From an uncultured bacterium (lineage in GTDB: Bacteria > Patescibacteriota > Minisyncoccia > Phycocordibacterales > PALSA-1337), in the NCBI GenBank assembly GCA_903842025.1, contig CAIMKX010000047.1, forward strand, positions 1 through 38,274: 38,274 nt of DNA, in the 5' to 3' direction. The notes beneath the pieces are model-generated. The model did no database searches, had not been told where the DNA came from, and saw nothing but the letters and a program-made list of their open reading frames with translations. The stretch's first letter is position 1; every line of letters starts with the position of its first letter. Positions 7,865 through 16,589 of the stretch are shown piece by piece. The translations under genes and the position numbers were made by a program.

Positions 7865-8623
7865 CTAAACCTTAATCTTCGAGAACAGCCACGCCCCGAT
7901 CCAGACAAAGACTATTGAAACTATTACTAGAACAGACAGGTCCGTCCAGACATTATGATTGGAGACACCGACCAAGACTGAACGAAGGCCATCGATGCCA
8001 TATGACAGAGGATTCAGATTGACGACGAATTTCAAGACAGTCGGCGCTTTGTCCAGGGGAAAGAGCGCGCCGGAAAGGAAGAAGACCGGCATCACGACGA
8101 AGTTCATGATGAGCTGGAAACCTTGCATATCCTCAAGAATTGAGGCAATGGCTGTGCCCAGAGCGGTAAAGACTAGAGCGATTAGGACCATGAATATCAA
8201 AGCTGGAATGATCATGGTAAATTCCGGACGGAAACCTATAAAAAGAGAAATGATCAACACCAAGACGCCTTGGAATGAAGCGACGGTCGCGCCACCAAGA
8301 GTTCGGCCGAGCATTATGGAAAATCTGGAAACAGGCGCCACCATTGTCTCTTTCAGGAATCCAAACTGGCGATCCCAAATAAGTTCAATTCCTGAAAATA
8401 TTGCTGTGAAGAGAATGCTCATGGCGATGATTCCAGGCGACAAAAACTGAATGTAGTTCCCTTCACCGGAAGCGGAAAAGACGGAATTCAAGCCAAAACC
8501 GAGAGCGACCAAGAATAGAATCGGCTGACCGAGAGAACCGAGCATCCGCGACTTGGAGCGGAAATAGCGCTTGAGCTGGCGCAGCCAGAGGATATATATT
8601 GTATAGAAAAAGTTTGTCTTCAT
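7865..8623 (-). CDS. ABC-2 type transporter permease
   Basis: A roughly 252-residue membrane permease of the ABC-2 (drug/polysaccharide exporter) class with six predicted helices. Visible landmarks are LRQLKRYFRSKSRMLGSLGQPILFLVALGFGL at the N-terminus and the family signature near the end of the fifth span, FFLSGALFPLDKAPTVLKFVVNLNPLSYGIDGLR. The ORF track begins at 8704, but the ATG at 8623 lies four bases after the stop of the ATPase gene and begins MKTNFFYTIYILWLRQL, a normal start for the family. The pair resembles daunorubicin-resistance-type exporters; substrate cannot be told from sequence. Confidence 0.9.
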   Translation of the reverse strand: MKTNFFYTIYILWLRQLKRYFRSKSRMLGSLGQPILFLVALGFGLNSVFSASGEGNYIQFLSPGIIAMSILFTAIFSGIELIWDRQFGFLKETMVAPVSRFSIMLGRTLGGATVASFQGVLVLIISLFIGFRPEFTMIIPALIFMVLIALVFTALGTAIASILEDMQGFQLIMNFVVMPVFFLSGALFPLDKAPTVLKFVVNLNPLSYGIDGLRSVLVGVSNHNVWTDLSVLVIVSIVFVWIGAWLFSKIKV

Positions 8624-8627
8624 GACT

Positions 8628-9461
8628 TTAATGACGTCGACCCCAAACTCGCGCCGCTTGACGCAAATGATCGACAGCTCCGGCTTCCTCCGTCCTGATC
8701 TCATGACCAGTTAATTTGATGAAAGCCTCCTCCAGGTTTTTTGCGCCAGCTTTCTGAATAATTCCTGCGACCGTGTCATTAGCAATCAACTTGCCATGAT
8801 CGACTATAGCTACCTTGTCAGCAGTCTTTTCAACTTCATCCATGTAATGAGTTGTAAGAAATACCGTCAGACCTCTTTCTTTGTTGAGTTTTTGAATGTA
8901 CGACCAGATGTGATTACGAGTTTGCGGATCCAAACCGACGGTTGGCTCATCAAGAAAGAGGATGACGGGTGTATGAAGCAAACCACGGGCGATCTCTAGC
9001 CGGCGTTTCATTCCGCCGGAAAAACGCTTGACCAAGTCATCTTTGCGGTCCCAAAGCTCGACGAATCCCAGCATCTCTTTAATTCTTGCGGCCGTCTCAT
9101 TCCTGGGAATACCATAAAGACCGGCATGAAAGAACATGTTCTCGTAAGCCGTCAGCTCGTCATCGAGTGAAGGGTCTTGAAAAACGATGCCGAATGAACG
9201 GCGGACTTCGGAAGAATTGTGCTTAGGATCAAAACCGTTCACGGCAATAGTTCCGGACGTCGGTGGCGTCAGTGTAGTCAACATCTTAATAGTTGTCGTC
9301 TTGCCGGCGCCATTGGGTCCCAAAAAGGCGAAGATCTTGCCGGCCGGTACATTGAAGGAAATACCGTTAACGGCGGTCAGTTGGCCATATATTTTCGTCA
9401 GGTTGGTGACGGAAATGCTGTGGTCGTTGGTGGTGGGCATTGGTTCTATTGATACTATCAT
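8628..9461 (-). CDS. ABC transporter ATP-binding protein (DrrA-like)
   Basis: The ATPase of the ABC-2 exporter. It has Walker A GPNGAGKTT, Q-loop FGIVFQDPSLDDELTAYEN, signature RFSGGMKRRLEIARGL, and Walker B LFLDEPTVGLDPQTRNHIW, then the switch His in TTHYMDEVE. These are the DrrA/NodI-like forms. The C-terminal extension after about residue 225 carries the usual EEAFIKLTG segment that follows the ATPase core in this group. Candidate starts are at 9503, 9461 and 9440; I chose 9461 (MIVSIEPMPTTNDH), but no ribosome-binding site decides it. The stop is four bases before the permease ATG, indicating an operon. Confidence 0.92.
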   Translation of the reverse strand: MIVSIEPMPTTNDHSISVTNLTKIYGQLTAVNGISFNVPAGKIFAFLGPNGAGKTTTIKMLTTLTPPTSGTIAVNGFDPKHNSSEVRRSFGIVFQDPSLDDELTAYENMFFHAGLYGIPRNETAARIKEMLGFVELWDRKDDLVKRFSGGMKRRLEIARGLLHTPVILFLDEPTVGLDPQTRNHIWSYIQKLNKERGLTVFLTTHYMDEVEKTADKVAIVDHGKLIANDTVAGIIQKAGAKNLEEAFIKLTGHEIRTEEAGAVDHLRQAARVWGRRH

Positions 9462-9484
9462 TTTGCAAGAATTGGTGCGAGTAA

Positions 9485-9514
9485 TTGACAAATGTGGCAC
9501 CATGTAGGAATATT
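9485..9514 (+). promoter_or_regulatory. Probable promoter of the small gene at 9539
   Basis: TTGACA at 9485-9490, an 18-bp spacer and AATATT at 9509-9514 (four of six consensus positions). An AAAGGA ribosome-binding site lies at 9527-9532, six bases before the ATG at 9539. The perfect -35 and good ribosome-binding site support expression of the downstream interrupted gene. Confidence 0.5.
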
Positions 9515-9538
9515 GCTATTAGCACAAAAGGATAATTT

Positions 9539-9928
9539 ATGACTGAAAGACTTGAGAAATTGAGCCCAGAAAAACTGCTCAAGGTATTCAACACCTTGAT
9601 CAGGAGTGGCCAATGGAAGTTGCACATTGAAAGCAGATTCCTGATCCGTGTTAGGAACGTCGAAAATAATTAGCTTTATTGTCCTCTTAGCGCCGCCTAT
9701 TTCAAGCTGAGCGGCGGTAAAGAGATCGGCAGTTGCTTTACCATGCCGGAACTTGTAAATAACTACGGCATGGCAGAAAGCAACGTTGTTGAATTCGCCC
9801 ACGCCATTGATGCCTGCGACGTCGGCAAACATTTCGATCCAGATCTTCGGATCAAGATCTTGGAAGCTTTGGGTGCATCAAGATCTGTCATAGAAGAAAA
9901 CACGCGGCTATTCCCTAAAGTGTTTTAA
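9539..9928 (+). pseudogene. Small hypothetical gene interrupted by one in-frame TAG
   Basis: From the ATG at 9539 the frame runs 44 codons (MTERLEKLSPEKLLKVF...VRNVENN), meets TAG at 9671-9673, and then continues open in the same frame for 85 codons to TAA at 9926-9928. The downstream part (CPLSAAYFKLSGG, DACDVGKHFDPDLRIKILEALGA) reads as the natural continuation. The whole resembles a recurrent small bacterial hypothetical family with an 'I...RN....CPLTA' core followed by 'D...DPxLRxxLLxALG'. The unit has its own promoter, ribosome-binding site and terminator. It is either a fresh nonsense mutant, a sequencing error, or a case of amber readthrough. The ORF track shows only the C-terminal 61 residues from an internal Met. 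Confidence 0.6.
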
Positions 9929-9949
9929 AAAGCACAAGTCGGACATACG

Positions 9950-9974
9950 GGCGATCACATGATCGCCTTTTTTT
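9950..9974 (+). terminator. Rho-independent terminator
   Basis: GGCGATC and GATCGCC flank a four-base loop (ACAT) and are followed by seven T residues. It lies 21 bp after the stop of the interrupted small gene and directly abuts the end of the convergent metallopeptidase gene. Confidence 0.85.
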
Positions 9975-9975
9975 A

Positions 9976-10698
9976 TCAGACTATTTTCAGCTTTCTCCTT
10001 AGCATTTTCCACTCCGGCATCTTTTCCGCCACCAAATTCCAAAAGTCCTTTGAATGATTCATTTCCTTCAGGTGGCATAATTCATGTACGACAATGTAAT
10101 CCTGAACGGCTGGCGGCAGAAAAACAATTTTGTAATTAAAACTAATATTTCCTCGATGCGAACAACTTCCCCATCTCGATTTCTGATTCCTGATCGTGAT
10201 CTTATTGTAAACCAAGTTGTAATGTTCATTGAAATGTTTCAATCTGGCCGTTACTAGTTCCAGAGCTTTGGCCTTGTTGTCCCTGAATTGGGTGCGGTTC
10301 TGAGTCCTCAGCAATGAACAGCCGGCGGACACCGGATGTTTCTTGAAATATTCCACTTTTTTGTTTATCCAATCACTTTTTCTCTCGACAAATCTTTTGA
10401 TCAGGAATTCGGGGATTAACCGTGAAGCAGTCACTTTCACTTCCCCAGTTGGATAGACAGTAATTCGCATGTGGCGGGCACGCGGGCTGCGGATGATTGA
10501 GTATTCAAAAATCCCCCGTCCCTTCGCTTCGCTCAGGGCCACCCCCTTTTTCAAAGGGGGATCCTCCATCTGAAACGCGAGGCGATTCAAAAAAGGCCGC
10601 TTCTTAGAAGAATTTCCTTTTTCCAAAGCGTAATAGTTGGAGAGTCCCCCTTTGAAAAAGGGGGTGCCCCGTAGGGGCGGGGGATTTTTGTGATTCAT
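9976..10698 (-). CDS. YgjP-like (DUF45/WLM-type) zinc metallopeptidase with repeat-encoded N-terminus
   Basis: The C-terminal half is a clear YgjP-family domain: SRWGSCS at 174-180, then the zinc motif HELCH at 205-209 with a third His at 215 (HLKEMNHSKDFW). The family body starts at about residue 65 (EYSIIRSPRARHMRITVYPTGEV). The first about 62 residues are different: they are the in-frame translation of palindromic element copy B. The ATG overlaps the stop of the upstream helicase gene (ATGA), so the coupled start lies before the element and the extension is probably made. Because the element is 183 bp (61 codons), it could enter without a frameshift. Family members are soluble peptidases often near restriction or helicase genes; the substrate is unknown. 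Confidence 0.85.
   Translation of the reverse strand: MNHKNPPPLRGTPFFKGGLSNYYALEKGNSSKKRPFLNRLAFQMEDPPLKKGVALSEAKGRGIFEYSIIRSPRARHMRITVYPTGEVKVTASRLIPEFLIKRFVERKSDWINKKVEYFKKHPVSAGCSLLRTQNRTQFRDNKAKALELVTARLKHFNEHYNLVYNKITIRNQKSRWGSCSHRGNISFNYKIVFLPPAVQDYIVVHELCHLKEMNHSKDFWNLVAEKMPEWKMLRRKLKIV
10507..10689. repeat. Palindromic element, copy B (inside the metallopeptidase coding sequence)
   Basis: Full-length element with both AAAAATCCCCC ends and inward-facing CTTTTTCAAAGGGGGA stems. It aligns with copy A in reverse orientation over the shared internal words TCTCCAAC and TCAGATGGAGGATCC. Read on the minus strand it is open throughout and encodes NPPPLRGTPFFKGG near one end and MEDPPLKKGVALSEAKGRG at the other. 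Its right edge is seven bases from the start codon. Confidence 0.9.
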
Positions 10699-12599
10699 TT
10701 TTCTGGAATTCCTTTCTTAATATACCCCAGAAGCGCCCTCGCCAACTTGATCTCCGTCCAAGAAATGTTAGCTCCAACAATTGATTTCACTGGACCAAGG
10801 AACGGCGGCCTTTCGTCTTCTTGCCTCTGTCGGACTTCCTCCAAAGCCTTTTCCAACTTGGCAAAATGAATCGGCGATATTTCCTTTTTCAAATAGGAGA
10901 TCTCGCTCAACTTTAGAGGCTCCGGAACACCCTTGCCGCCTTCAAGCAATGTCTCAATCTGGTCAATAACCGTCTCTTCCTTGAGTTCCCTTTCCTTGGC
11001 CATTTCCGCCAATGATTTGCTGGCTTTGATGAGAAGAGCTGTTTTCTCATAGGTTGAAATTTTCGGCGGCTTTGGTTGTTTGATTCTCTTACTGTCTGGA
11101 CCTAATGAATGTAGAGGTGCCACTTTGGCCAGAAATTCATTCTGAGATTGAATGATATCCTTCTCGTCCGTGTAATCGTAAATCCTTTCGGCCTTGTCGG
11201 ATAATTCTCGCAAATATTTGTCATACACCAGAACGTCTGAATTAACCCGAAAAGCATTCTCATGGAAACCGAGAATAGCTAACCCTTTCAAGGTTCTAAC
11301 TCGAGAAAGCGCCACATAACCCATTCCCGGTTCAAAAGTCTTTGACAAATCAACTTCGACCGCGTCCAAGCTCATTCCTTGACTCTTGTGAACAGTAATG
11401 GCCCAAGCCAGTCTAAGAGGATACTGATTGAGCTCGGCTAATATTTTGCCGCCATCTTCGATCTGCCAAGTGGCTTTCTCGATCGTCACCAAGCGACCTT
11501 CCGGATGATCAGGCGTGGCCGCCGTTCTGATTATCGGATCGACATTCCAGCCGCAGGAAACAACAACACCAAGAGTTCCGTTGACATATCCTTTTTCGAA
11601 ATTATTCTTGACGCACATCACCCGTGCGCCTTTTTTTAATCGTAAACGCTCTGGAGCCAAACAAGACTTTTTAAGAGTTTCAACGAGAGGTTTTCTGCCA
11701 TGCGTGGTCATTTCGTAAATATTCTCAACCCCCGAGACTCTTCCAAGTTCGCGATCGTTTACAGAATCAACGTCGATATTGTGCGTGTACAGGCGCGTCG
11801 GTTCAACTATTTCGCTGACAGTTTCAACAATAGGTGCGCCGGCTTTCTGAATTGAATCAACCTGCTTTGAATTACTCAAACCAAATTCCGAAGCTTCCAG
11901 AGATTCCATTTCGGCCAGATCGACAACTTCCTCATAATCGGAAGAAGTCATCTTAATCGATCCGCCACTTTTCATCAGGTGGCGCTTTTGTAATTCCTCT
12001 CGCGCCCCTTCCGAAACTTCACCAGAACGAATCTCATTTAATATTGAAAGGATAGCGTCATTGGTCTGTCGGAAGTTCTCATGAAGATAGCAGACTGTGA
12101 AGTTCCCTTCTTTCCAAGAATTTGACTCGTAAATAAAATGTCCATCGGGTTCGCCCATTCTGGTAACCGGCGGAAGCTGGAAGAAATCACCGCAAAGGAC
12201 GACCTGAATGCCGCCGAACGGTCGATTGTCTTTCTTGATGTGACGAATGACGCGATCAACCAGATCAAAACGGAAATGGTGGAGCATTGAAACTTCGTCG
12301 ATAATAAGAACTTTGGCCTCCAGAACCTTTTTTTTGACATAAGATTTTTCGCTGATCTCCAAAATATCCTGCACGGACAAATGATCCTTGATGCCTATTC
12401 CTGTCCAAGCATGAATGGTCACACCGCCCATATGTGTGGCTGCAATACCCGTCGAAGCGGTCACGCCGACTGGCACGTCATGCTCTTTCAAATACTTGAT
12501 ATATTCATTTATGACAAAAGTCTTGCCGCTCCCGGCCGCGCCGGTCACGAAAACATTGCGTCCCATCTTCAAAATATTCAAGGCTTGCTTCTGGGTCAT
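10695..12599 (-). CDS. PIF1/RecD-like superfamily 1 DNA helicase with C-terminal helix-turn-helix
   Basis: A 634-residue ATP-dependent 5'-3' type helicase of the PIF1 group. Motif I is GAAGSGKTFVI at about 19-29, Ia region GVTASTGIAATHMGG, motif II LIIDEVSMLHHFRFD, motif III VLCGDFFQLPPV, and the C-terminal core includes RVMCVKNNFEKGYVNGTLG, AITVHKSQGMSLDAVEVDL and YVALSRVRTLKGL. After the helicase core, about residues 505-560 form a helix-turn-helix-like segment (TALLIKASKSLAEMAKERELKEETV) often fused to RecQ or PIF1 proteins in bacteria. It would act in replication, recombination or G-quadruplex removal. It overlaps the metallopeptidase start by four bases. Confidence 0.92.
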   Translation of the reverse strand: MTQKQALNILKMGRNVFVTGAAGSGKTFVINEYIKYLKEHDVPVGVTASTGIAATHMGGVTIHAWTGIGIKDHLSVQDILEISEKSYVKKKVLEAKVLIIDEVSMLHHFRFDLVDRVIRHIKKDNRPFGGIQVVLCGDFFQLPPVTRMGEPDGHFIYESNSWKEGNFTVCYLHENFRQTNDAILSILNEIRSGEVSEGAREELQKRHLMKSGGSIKMTSSDYEEVVDLAEMESLEASEFGLSNSKQVDSIQKAGAPIVETVSEIVEPTRLYTHNIDVDSVNDRELGRVSGVENIYEMTTHGRKPLVETLKKSCLAPERLRLKKGARVMCVKNNFEKGYVNGTLGVVVSCGWNVDPIIRTAATPDHPEGRLVTIEKATWQIEDGGKILAELNQYPLRLAWAITVHKSQGMSLDAVEVDLSKTFEPGMGYVALSRVRTLKGLAILGFHENAFRVNSDVLVYDKYLRELSDKAERIYDYTDEKDIIQSQNEFLAKVAPLHSLGPDSKRIKQPKPPKISTYEKTALLIKASKSLAEMAKERELKEETVIDQIETLLEGGKGVPEPLKLSEISYLKKEISPIHFAKLEKALEEVRQRQEDERPPFLGPVKSIVGANISWTEIKLARALLGYIKKGIPEK

Positions 12600-12620
12600 A
12601 ACGGGAAGTATAGCAGAATT

Positions 12621-14420
12621 TTACCCTTCAATATCCCTAATGAAACCCTGCGATTGTAACGACCAAAGCTTAGCATAAAGGCCATTCAAAGCCACCAATT
12701 CATCATGAGTTCCCTGTTCCAGAATCTTGCCGTGATTGACCACGACGATCCGATTCATTTTCCTAATCGTCGAAAGGCGGTGAGCGATGACAATGACGGT
12801 CTTGTTTTTCATCAAAGCCTCAAGCGCTTCCTGGATGAGAAGTTCCGAATGGGAATCCAAGCTGGAAGTCGCTTCATCAAGAATTAAAATTGGAGCATTT
12901 TTCAAAATTGCTCTCGCTATGGCAACGCGCTGTCTTTCTCCACCGGAAAGCTTGATGCCACGCTCGCCGACGAAGGTCTCATAGCCGAGCGGCAAGGCCG
13001 CGATAAATTCATGGCAATTGGCCAATCTAGCCGCTTCGATAACCTCTTTGTCAGTCGCGTTGGTCTTGCCGTATTTGATATTATCCTTGAGAGAGCGATG
13101 GAAGAGGATCGGATCTTGAGGGACGAAGCTGATCGCCTCGCGCAAACTACCTTGGGCGACTTTGCTGATATCCTGGCCGTCAATCTCAATGGAACCACTT
13201 TTAATGTCATAGAGACGGAGGATCAGCCGAACCAAGGTTGATTTGCCGGCCCCGGATGGGCCGATCAAAGCCACCCTTTCGCCTGGTTTGATGCCGAGAG
13301 AGATTCCGTCCAAAACATTCTTGCCAGAATGAAAAGCGAAGCCGACATCTTTGAGTTCGATGGCGCCGGCATTGACTTTGAGCGGCAAGGATCCCGGAAT
13401 ATCTTGGATCTCATGAGTAAGTTTCATTATCTCAACCATCTCTTTGGCGTCACCGAATGATTCGTATAGATCACGGAGGATGCGGCTCGAACCCCAGAAG
13501 TTGTCCATGAGGCCAACGATGTAGATCTGGATAAGGACGAATGTACCCACGGAAACTAGGCCTTCGCTCCAATACTTGATGGCCATGTAGAATATCAAGA
13601 ATTCGATGCCGACATTGAGAAAGGCCTGGATAGCGTCGATATAGTTGGAAACATTCCATTTATTTCTGAGAGCCGTGGTATGGGTGGTATTGGCTTCCTG
13701 AAAAACGCGAGATTCGTGTTCAAAACGGTTGAACATCTGGATGGTCGTGTGATTGGAAAGGCTGTCGGCCAAAGCGGCCGAGGCGCGGGATTCGACTTCG
13801 GCCGAACGGATATCGTAAGGTATCTTCCAACGGGAAAAAGCAAAGGAAAGGGCCAGGAAGAAAAGCATCCAGACGATGATGGCGATGGCGAAGAATCTTT
13901 GGGTTGACCAGAGGACGATGCAAATACCCAAGACTTTGACCAGAATGGGGATTATTTCATTCATCATGCGGTCGGTGACTTTCTCGAAGGAACGCATGAA
14001 GCGATTTATTCGTTGAACGAGAGAACCGCTAAATGTATTTGTGAAGAAAGAATAGGAATGACCGATGGCGTATTCATAGGCGCGCTGACGCAGACTGTTC
14101 ATGGTGTTGGCCTGCAAATGGACCATGGCAAAACTGTAGACTCGATAGCCAAGCCAGCCGATCGTATGCATTATGAGAATGAGAAAGATGGCGTGCAGAA
14201 GCTGCGGCACGGCCGTGACCGGATCGGGCCGACCGGCCAGAATGTCAAAGAAATTCTTGTAATAAACAGGAACGATCACGCTTGAAGTTACGACGGGAAC
14301 GATAGTCGTTATGAAAGCGATCAAAAAAGTCAGCCAATAGGGTTTGGCGACATTGTAATATTCCCGAAGGACATCCATGACGGTCACCTTAGGGTATTTT
14401 TCATTGTGAGACTTCATCAA
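12621..14420 (-). CDS. MsbA/BmrA-like ABC exporter (fused permease and ATPase)
   Basis: A 599-residue half-transporter that would work as a homodimer. Six membrane helices occupy about residues 30-330. The ATPase domain follows, with Walker A GPSGAGKSTLVR, Q-loop FVPQDPILF, signature [15 protein letters not shown], Walker B ILILDEATSSLDSHSE and the switch His in VIVIAHRLSTIRK. The start MMKSHNEKYPK is preceded by a short AT-rich stretch without a clear ribosome-binding site. It lies 21 bp upstream of the helicase gene on the same strand, so a shared transcript is possible, although the functions are unrelated. Substrate (lipid or drug) is not evident. Confidence 0.93.
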   Translation of the reverse strand: MMKSHNEKYPKVTVMDVLREYYNVAKPYWLTFLIAFITTIVPVVTSSVIVPVYYKNFFDILAGRPDPVTAVPQLLHAIFLILIMHTIGWLGYRVYSFAMVHLQANTMNSLRQRAYEYAIGHSYSFFTNTFSGSLVQRINRFMRSFEKVTDRMMNEIIPILVKVLGICIVLWSTQRFFAIAIIVWMLFFLALSFAFSRWKIPYDIRSAEVESRASAALADSLSNHTTIQMFNRFEHESRVFQEANTTHTTALRNKWNVSNYIDAIQAFLNVGIEFLIFYMAIKYWSEGLVSVGTFVLIQIYIVGLMDNFWGSSRILRDLYESFGDAKEMVEIMKLTHEIQDIPGSLPLKVNAGAIELKDVGFAFHSGKNVLDGISLGIKPGERVALIGPSGAGKSTLVRLILRLYDIKSGSIEIDGQDISKVAQGSLREAISFVPQDPILFHRSLKDNIKYGKTNATDKEVIEAARLANCHEFIAALPLGYETFVGERGIKLSGGERQRVAIARAILKNAPILILDEATSSLDSHSELLIQEALEALMKNKTVIVIAHRLSTIRKMNRIVVVNHGKILEQGTHDELVALNGLYAKLWSLQSQGFIRDIEG

Positions 14421-14458
14421 GTAAGTTTAGCAAGAGAAAGAGAGATAGTCACTTTTGT

Positions 14459-14675
14459 GTCATTCCCGCGAAAGTGCCCAGTAGGTAATTTTGCTAAATG
14501 AGGAATCCAGGATTAAACACTAATTGAAAATTTAAAAATCAAAATGGAAAATGACAATGCAAAATTCAAAATGAAATCGCACCCGTTTCAGACATTTTAC
14601 ATTTTAAATTGTCATTTTCCATTTTGAGATTTACCTTTTACATTACACTGGATTCCCGCTTTCGCGGGAATGACA
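14459..14675. repeat. Second repeat family, copy 1 (TGTCATTCCCGCG ends)
   Basis: This fills most of the 275-bp gap between the ABC exporter and the metal ATPase. The left end reads TCATTCCCGCGAAAG, continues CCCAGTAGGTAATTTTGC and ends in GGAATCCAGGAT. The right end (14648-14675) is the inverted GGATTCCCGC/GCGGGAATGACA hairpin. The centre contains two AT-rich stretches that are near reverse complements (AAAATGGAAAATGACAAT and ATTGTCATTTTCCATTTT). No coding potential. The same 55-bp left end recurs in inverse orientation at 17453-17507. Confidence 0.8.
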
Positions 14676-14695
14676 AACGAACAGCTTTTTGTAAA

Positions 14696-16582
14696 CTATT
14701 CAGCTTTCCTAATCCTCCCCGCTCTTAGCGCATTCCCTATCGGAATAAAATCTGTAAGGAAATTGTAGGCGGCCGCGCCGGCAGGGCCGATCACACCGAA
14801 GGTAACGAGGAAAAGGCCGAAAATATTGGTAACTGCCCAAATAGCAAAACATTGCCACATTATTTTCCTGACAGATTGTGCAGTCCGTATGATGATCGGC
14901 AACCGATTCAAGTGATCATGCATGATCGTAATGTCAGCGGCCTCAATGGCGGCATCTGAACCGATACCACCCATGGCGATCGAGACATCGACAAGGGCCA
15001 ATGAGGCGGCATCATTGACTCCGTCACCGATGTAACCGACGACTTCCGGGTCTTTTTCCCTTTCAAATTTGCGGACGAATTCAACCTTGGTTTCGGGCGT
15101 CATGTTGGCATGAGGCTTCTTGATGCCGAGTTCGGAAGCAACCAAAGCCGCGGCATGCTCATTGTCGCCGGTCAGCATATGCCACTCTTTGACGCCAAGA
15201 ACCTCCGTTTCAGCGATGATCTCCTTCATTCGCGGCCGGAGCTCGTCGGCATATGAGAGCAAACCGACAGCTTCCCCATTCAAAGCCAAAATGACCACGC
15301 CACGGCCAAAGTCTTTTTCTTTTTCAACCTCCTTTCTGATTTGATCGGAAACCAAGACATGTTCCTTGACCATGAATGAAAGGCGGCCAATGAGCATCTT
15401 GTCTTTTTCATGGCTGAATGAAACGCCCTGGCCGGATATTTCCTCGGAAGAATGCGGCGCGTGGATCTTGATCTTATTTTCTTCTAGGTATTGAACGATA
15501 GCTTTCGAAATAGCATGTTTGGATTCAGACGCACCCATACCGAATAACTCAACGGCTTTTTCCTTGGAACAATTCCCATAAGATTTAACATCTACAATTT
15601 TTGGCTTGCCTTTGGTTAAGGTGCCGGTCTTGTCCGTCAAGATATATTTCAGTCGCGACAATTGCTCAAAAGCGGCCGAACCCTTGACGATCACTCCGCG
15701 TTTGGCTGTTCTCGAAATAGCCGCCGTGAAGGCCAGCGGGATCGCCACGGCAATATCATCGGCACAGACAACGAGAAGAATCGAAAGAATTTCCCTCGAA
15801 TTCAGGTGGAATAGAAACATGATGACGGCCGCCAAGAGCGACAGCCCGATATACCACTCGGTAAACTTGTTGGCCGTTCTTTCGGCCGGACTTTTGTCGC
15901 GGCTAGCCTCTTCAACCAAACCAATAATCCTTGAAAGTGTCGTATCGGCGCCGATTTTTTCAGCCTTAACTATTAATGATCCCGATTCATTTATAGTTGA
16001 GGTGAAGACCTTGTCTCCGGCTTTCTTGCTGACCAATTCACTCTCGCCGGTCAAGGAAGATTCATCAACATCAGCCGTACCGGAAAGGACCGTTCCGTCG
16101 ACCGGCATCCGATCGCCATTCTCAACAATAACCAGATCGCCGATTTTGACCTCTTTGACATTGATCTCTCTCACCGTTTCACCGTCCTGAATACGAACCT
16201 TATCAGCGTGATATTTCATCAGGCTTTGGATAATCCTTTTGGCCCTTGCTTCGGTGATGCGATCAAAGACCCTGGCAAAAGCCAGCATCAGAGTGATGAA
16301 AGCAGCCGAAAACCATTCATGAGAAACTAAAGAGAATACCAAGGCAATCGTGGCCAAAAGATCCACGGAAATTGTCCTTTTGAGAATCGCTTTTGCGGCG
16401 CTTATGATAACGGGAATCAGGCCAATCAGAGAAAGCGTAATTAGGATTGTATCCGTCTGCGTTTCATGAAAAATAACGTGAGCCAAAAGAAAAATTACCG
16501 TTCCGACGATAAGAATAGCGTCGACAATATTCAAAGTATTTTCAAAACTAAAAATAGACTTCTCAGTGTGAGGAGCGAGCAT
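14696..16582 (-). CDS. P1B-type heavy-metal transporting ATPase with altered CPx and HP motifs
   Basis: A cation pump with the complete phosphorylation machinery: TGES in the actuator domain, DKTGTLT around the phosphorylated Asp, MLTGDNEHAA and GDGVNDAASLA in the hinge. It has no N-terminal metal-binding domain and starts with two helices. Two hallmark sites deviate. The sixth membrane helix has VVCADDIAVAIPLAF where CPC, CPx or SPC is expected, so the conserved Pro is missing. The nucleotide domain has SKHAISKAI instead of SEHPLA-type. Metal choice cannot be taken from the usual code, though the extra acidic pair in CADD suggests a divalent ion. A GTG at 16600 would add six residues. The start is eight bases after the ZIP transporter stop, so the two form an operon. 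Confidence 0.9.
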   Translation of the reverse strand: MLAPHTEKSIFSFENTLNIVDAILIVGTVIFLLAHVIFHETQTDTILITLSLIGLIPVIISAAKAILKRTISVDLLATIALVFSLVSHEWFSAAFITLMLAFARVFDRITEARAKRIIQSLMKYHADKVRIQDGETVREINVKEVKIGDLVIVENGDRMPVDGTVLSGTADVDESSLTGESELVSKKAGDKVFTSTINESGSLIVKAEKIGADTTLSRIIGLVEEASRDKSPAERTANKFTEWYIGLSLLAAVIMFLFHLNSREILSILLVVCADDIAVAIPLAFTAAISRTAKRGVIVKGSAAFEQLSRLKYILTDKTGTLTKGKPKIVDVKSYGNCSKEKAVELFGMGASESKHAISKAIVQYLEENKIKIHAPHSSEEISGQGVSFSHEKDKMLIGRLSFMVKEHVLVSDQIRKEVEKEKDFGRGVVILALNGEAVGLLSYADELRPRMKEIIAETEVLGVKEWHMLTGDNEHAAALVASELGIKKPHANMTPETKVEFVRKFEREKDPEVVGYIGDGVNDAASLALVDVSIAMGGIGSDAAIEAADITIMHDHLNRLPIIIRTAQSVRKIMWQCFAIWAVTNIFGLFLVTFGVIGPAGAAAYNFLTDFIPIGNALRAGRIRKAE

Positions 16583-16589
16583 GCCAATA

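Noticed and set aside
9458-9832. Minus-strand ORF of 124 residues
   Set aside because: It is antisense to the promoter, start and body of the small plus-strand gene at 9539, and shows no family-like motif.
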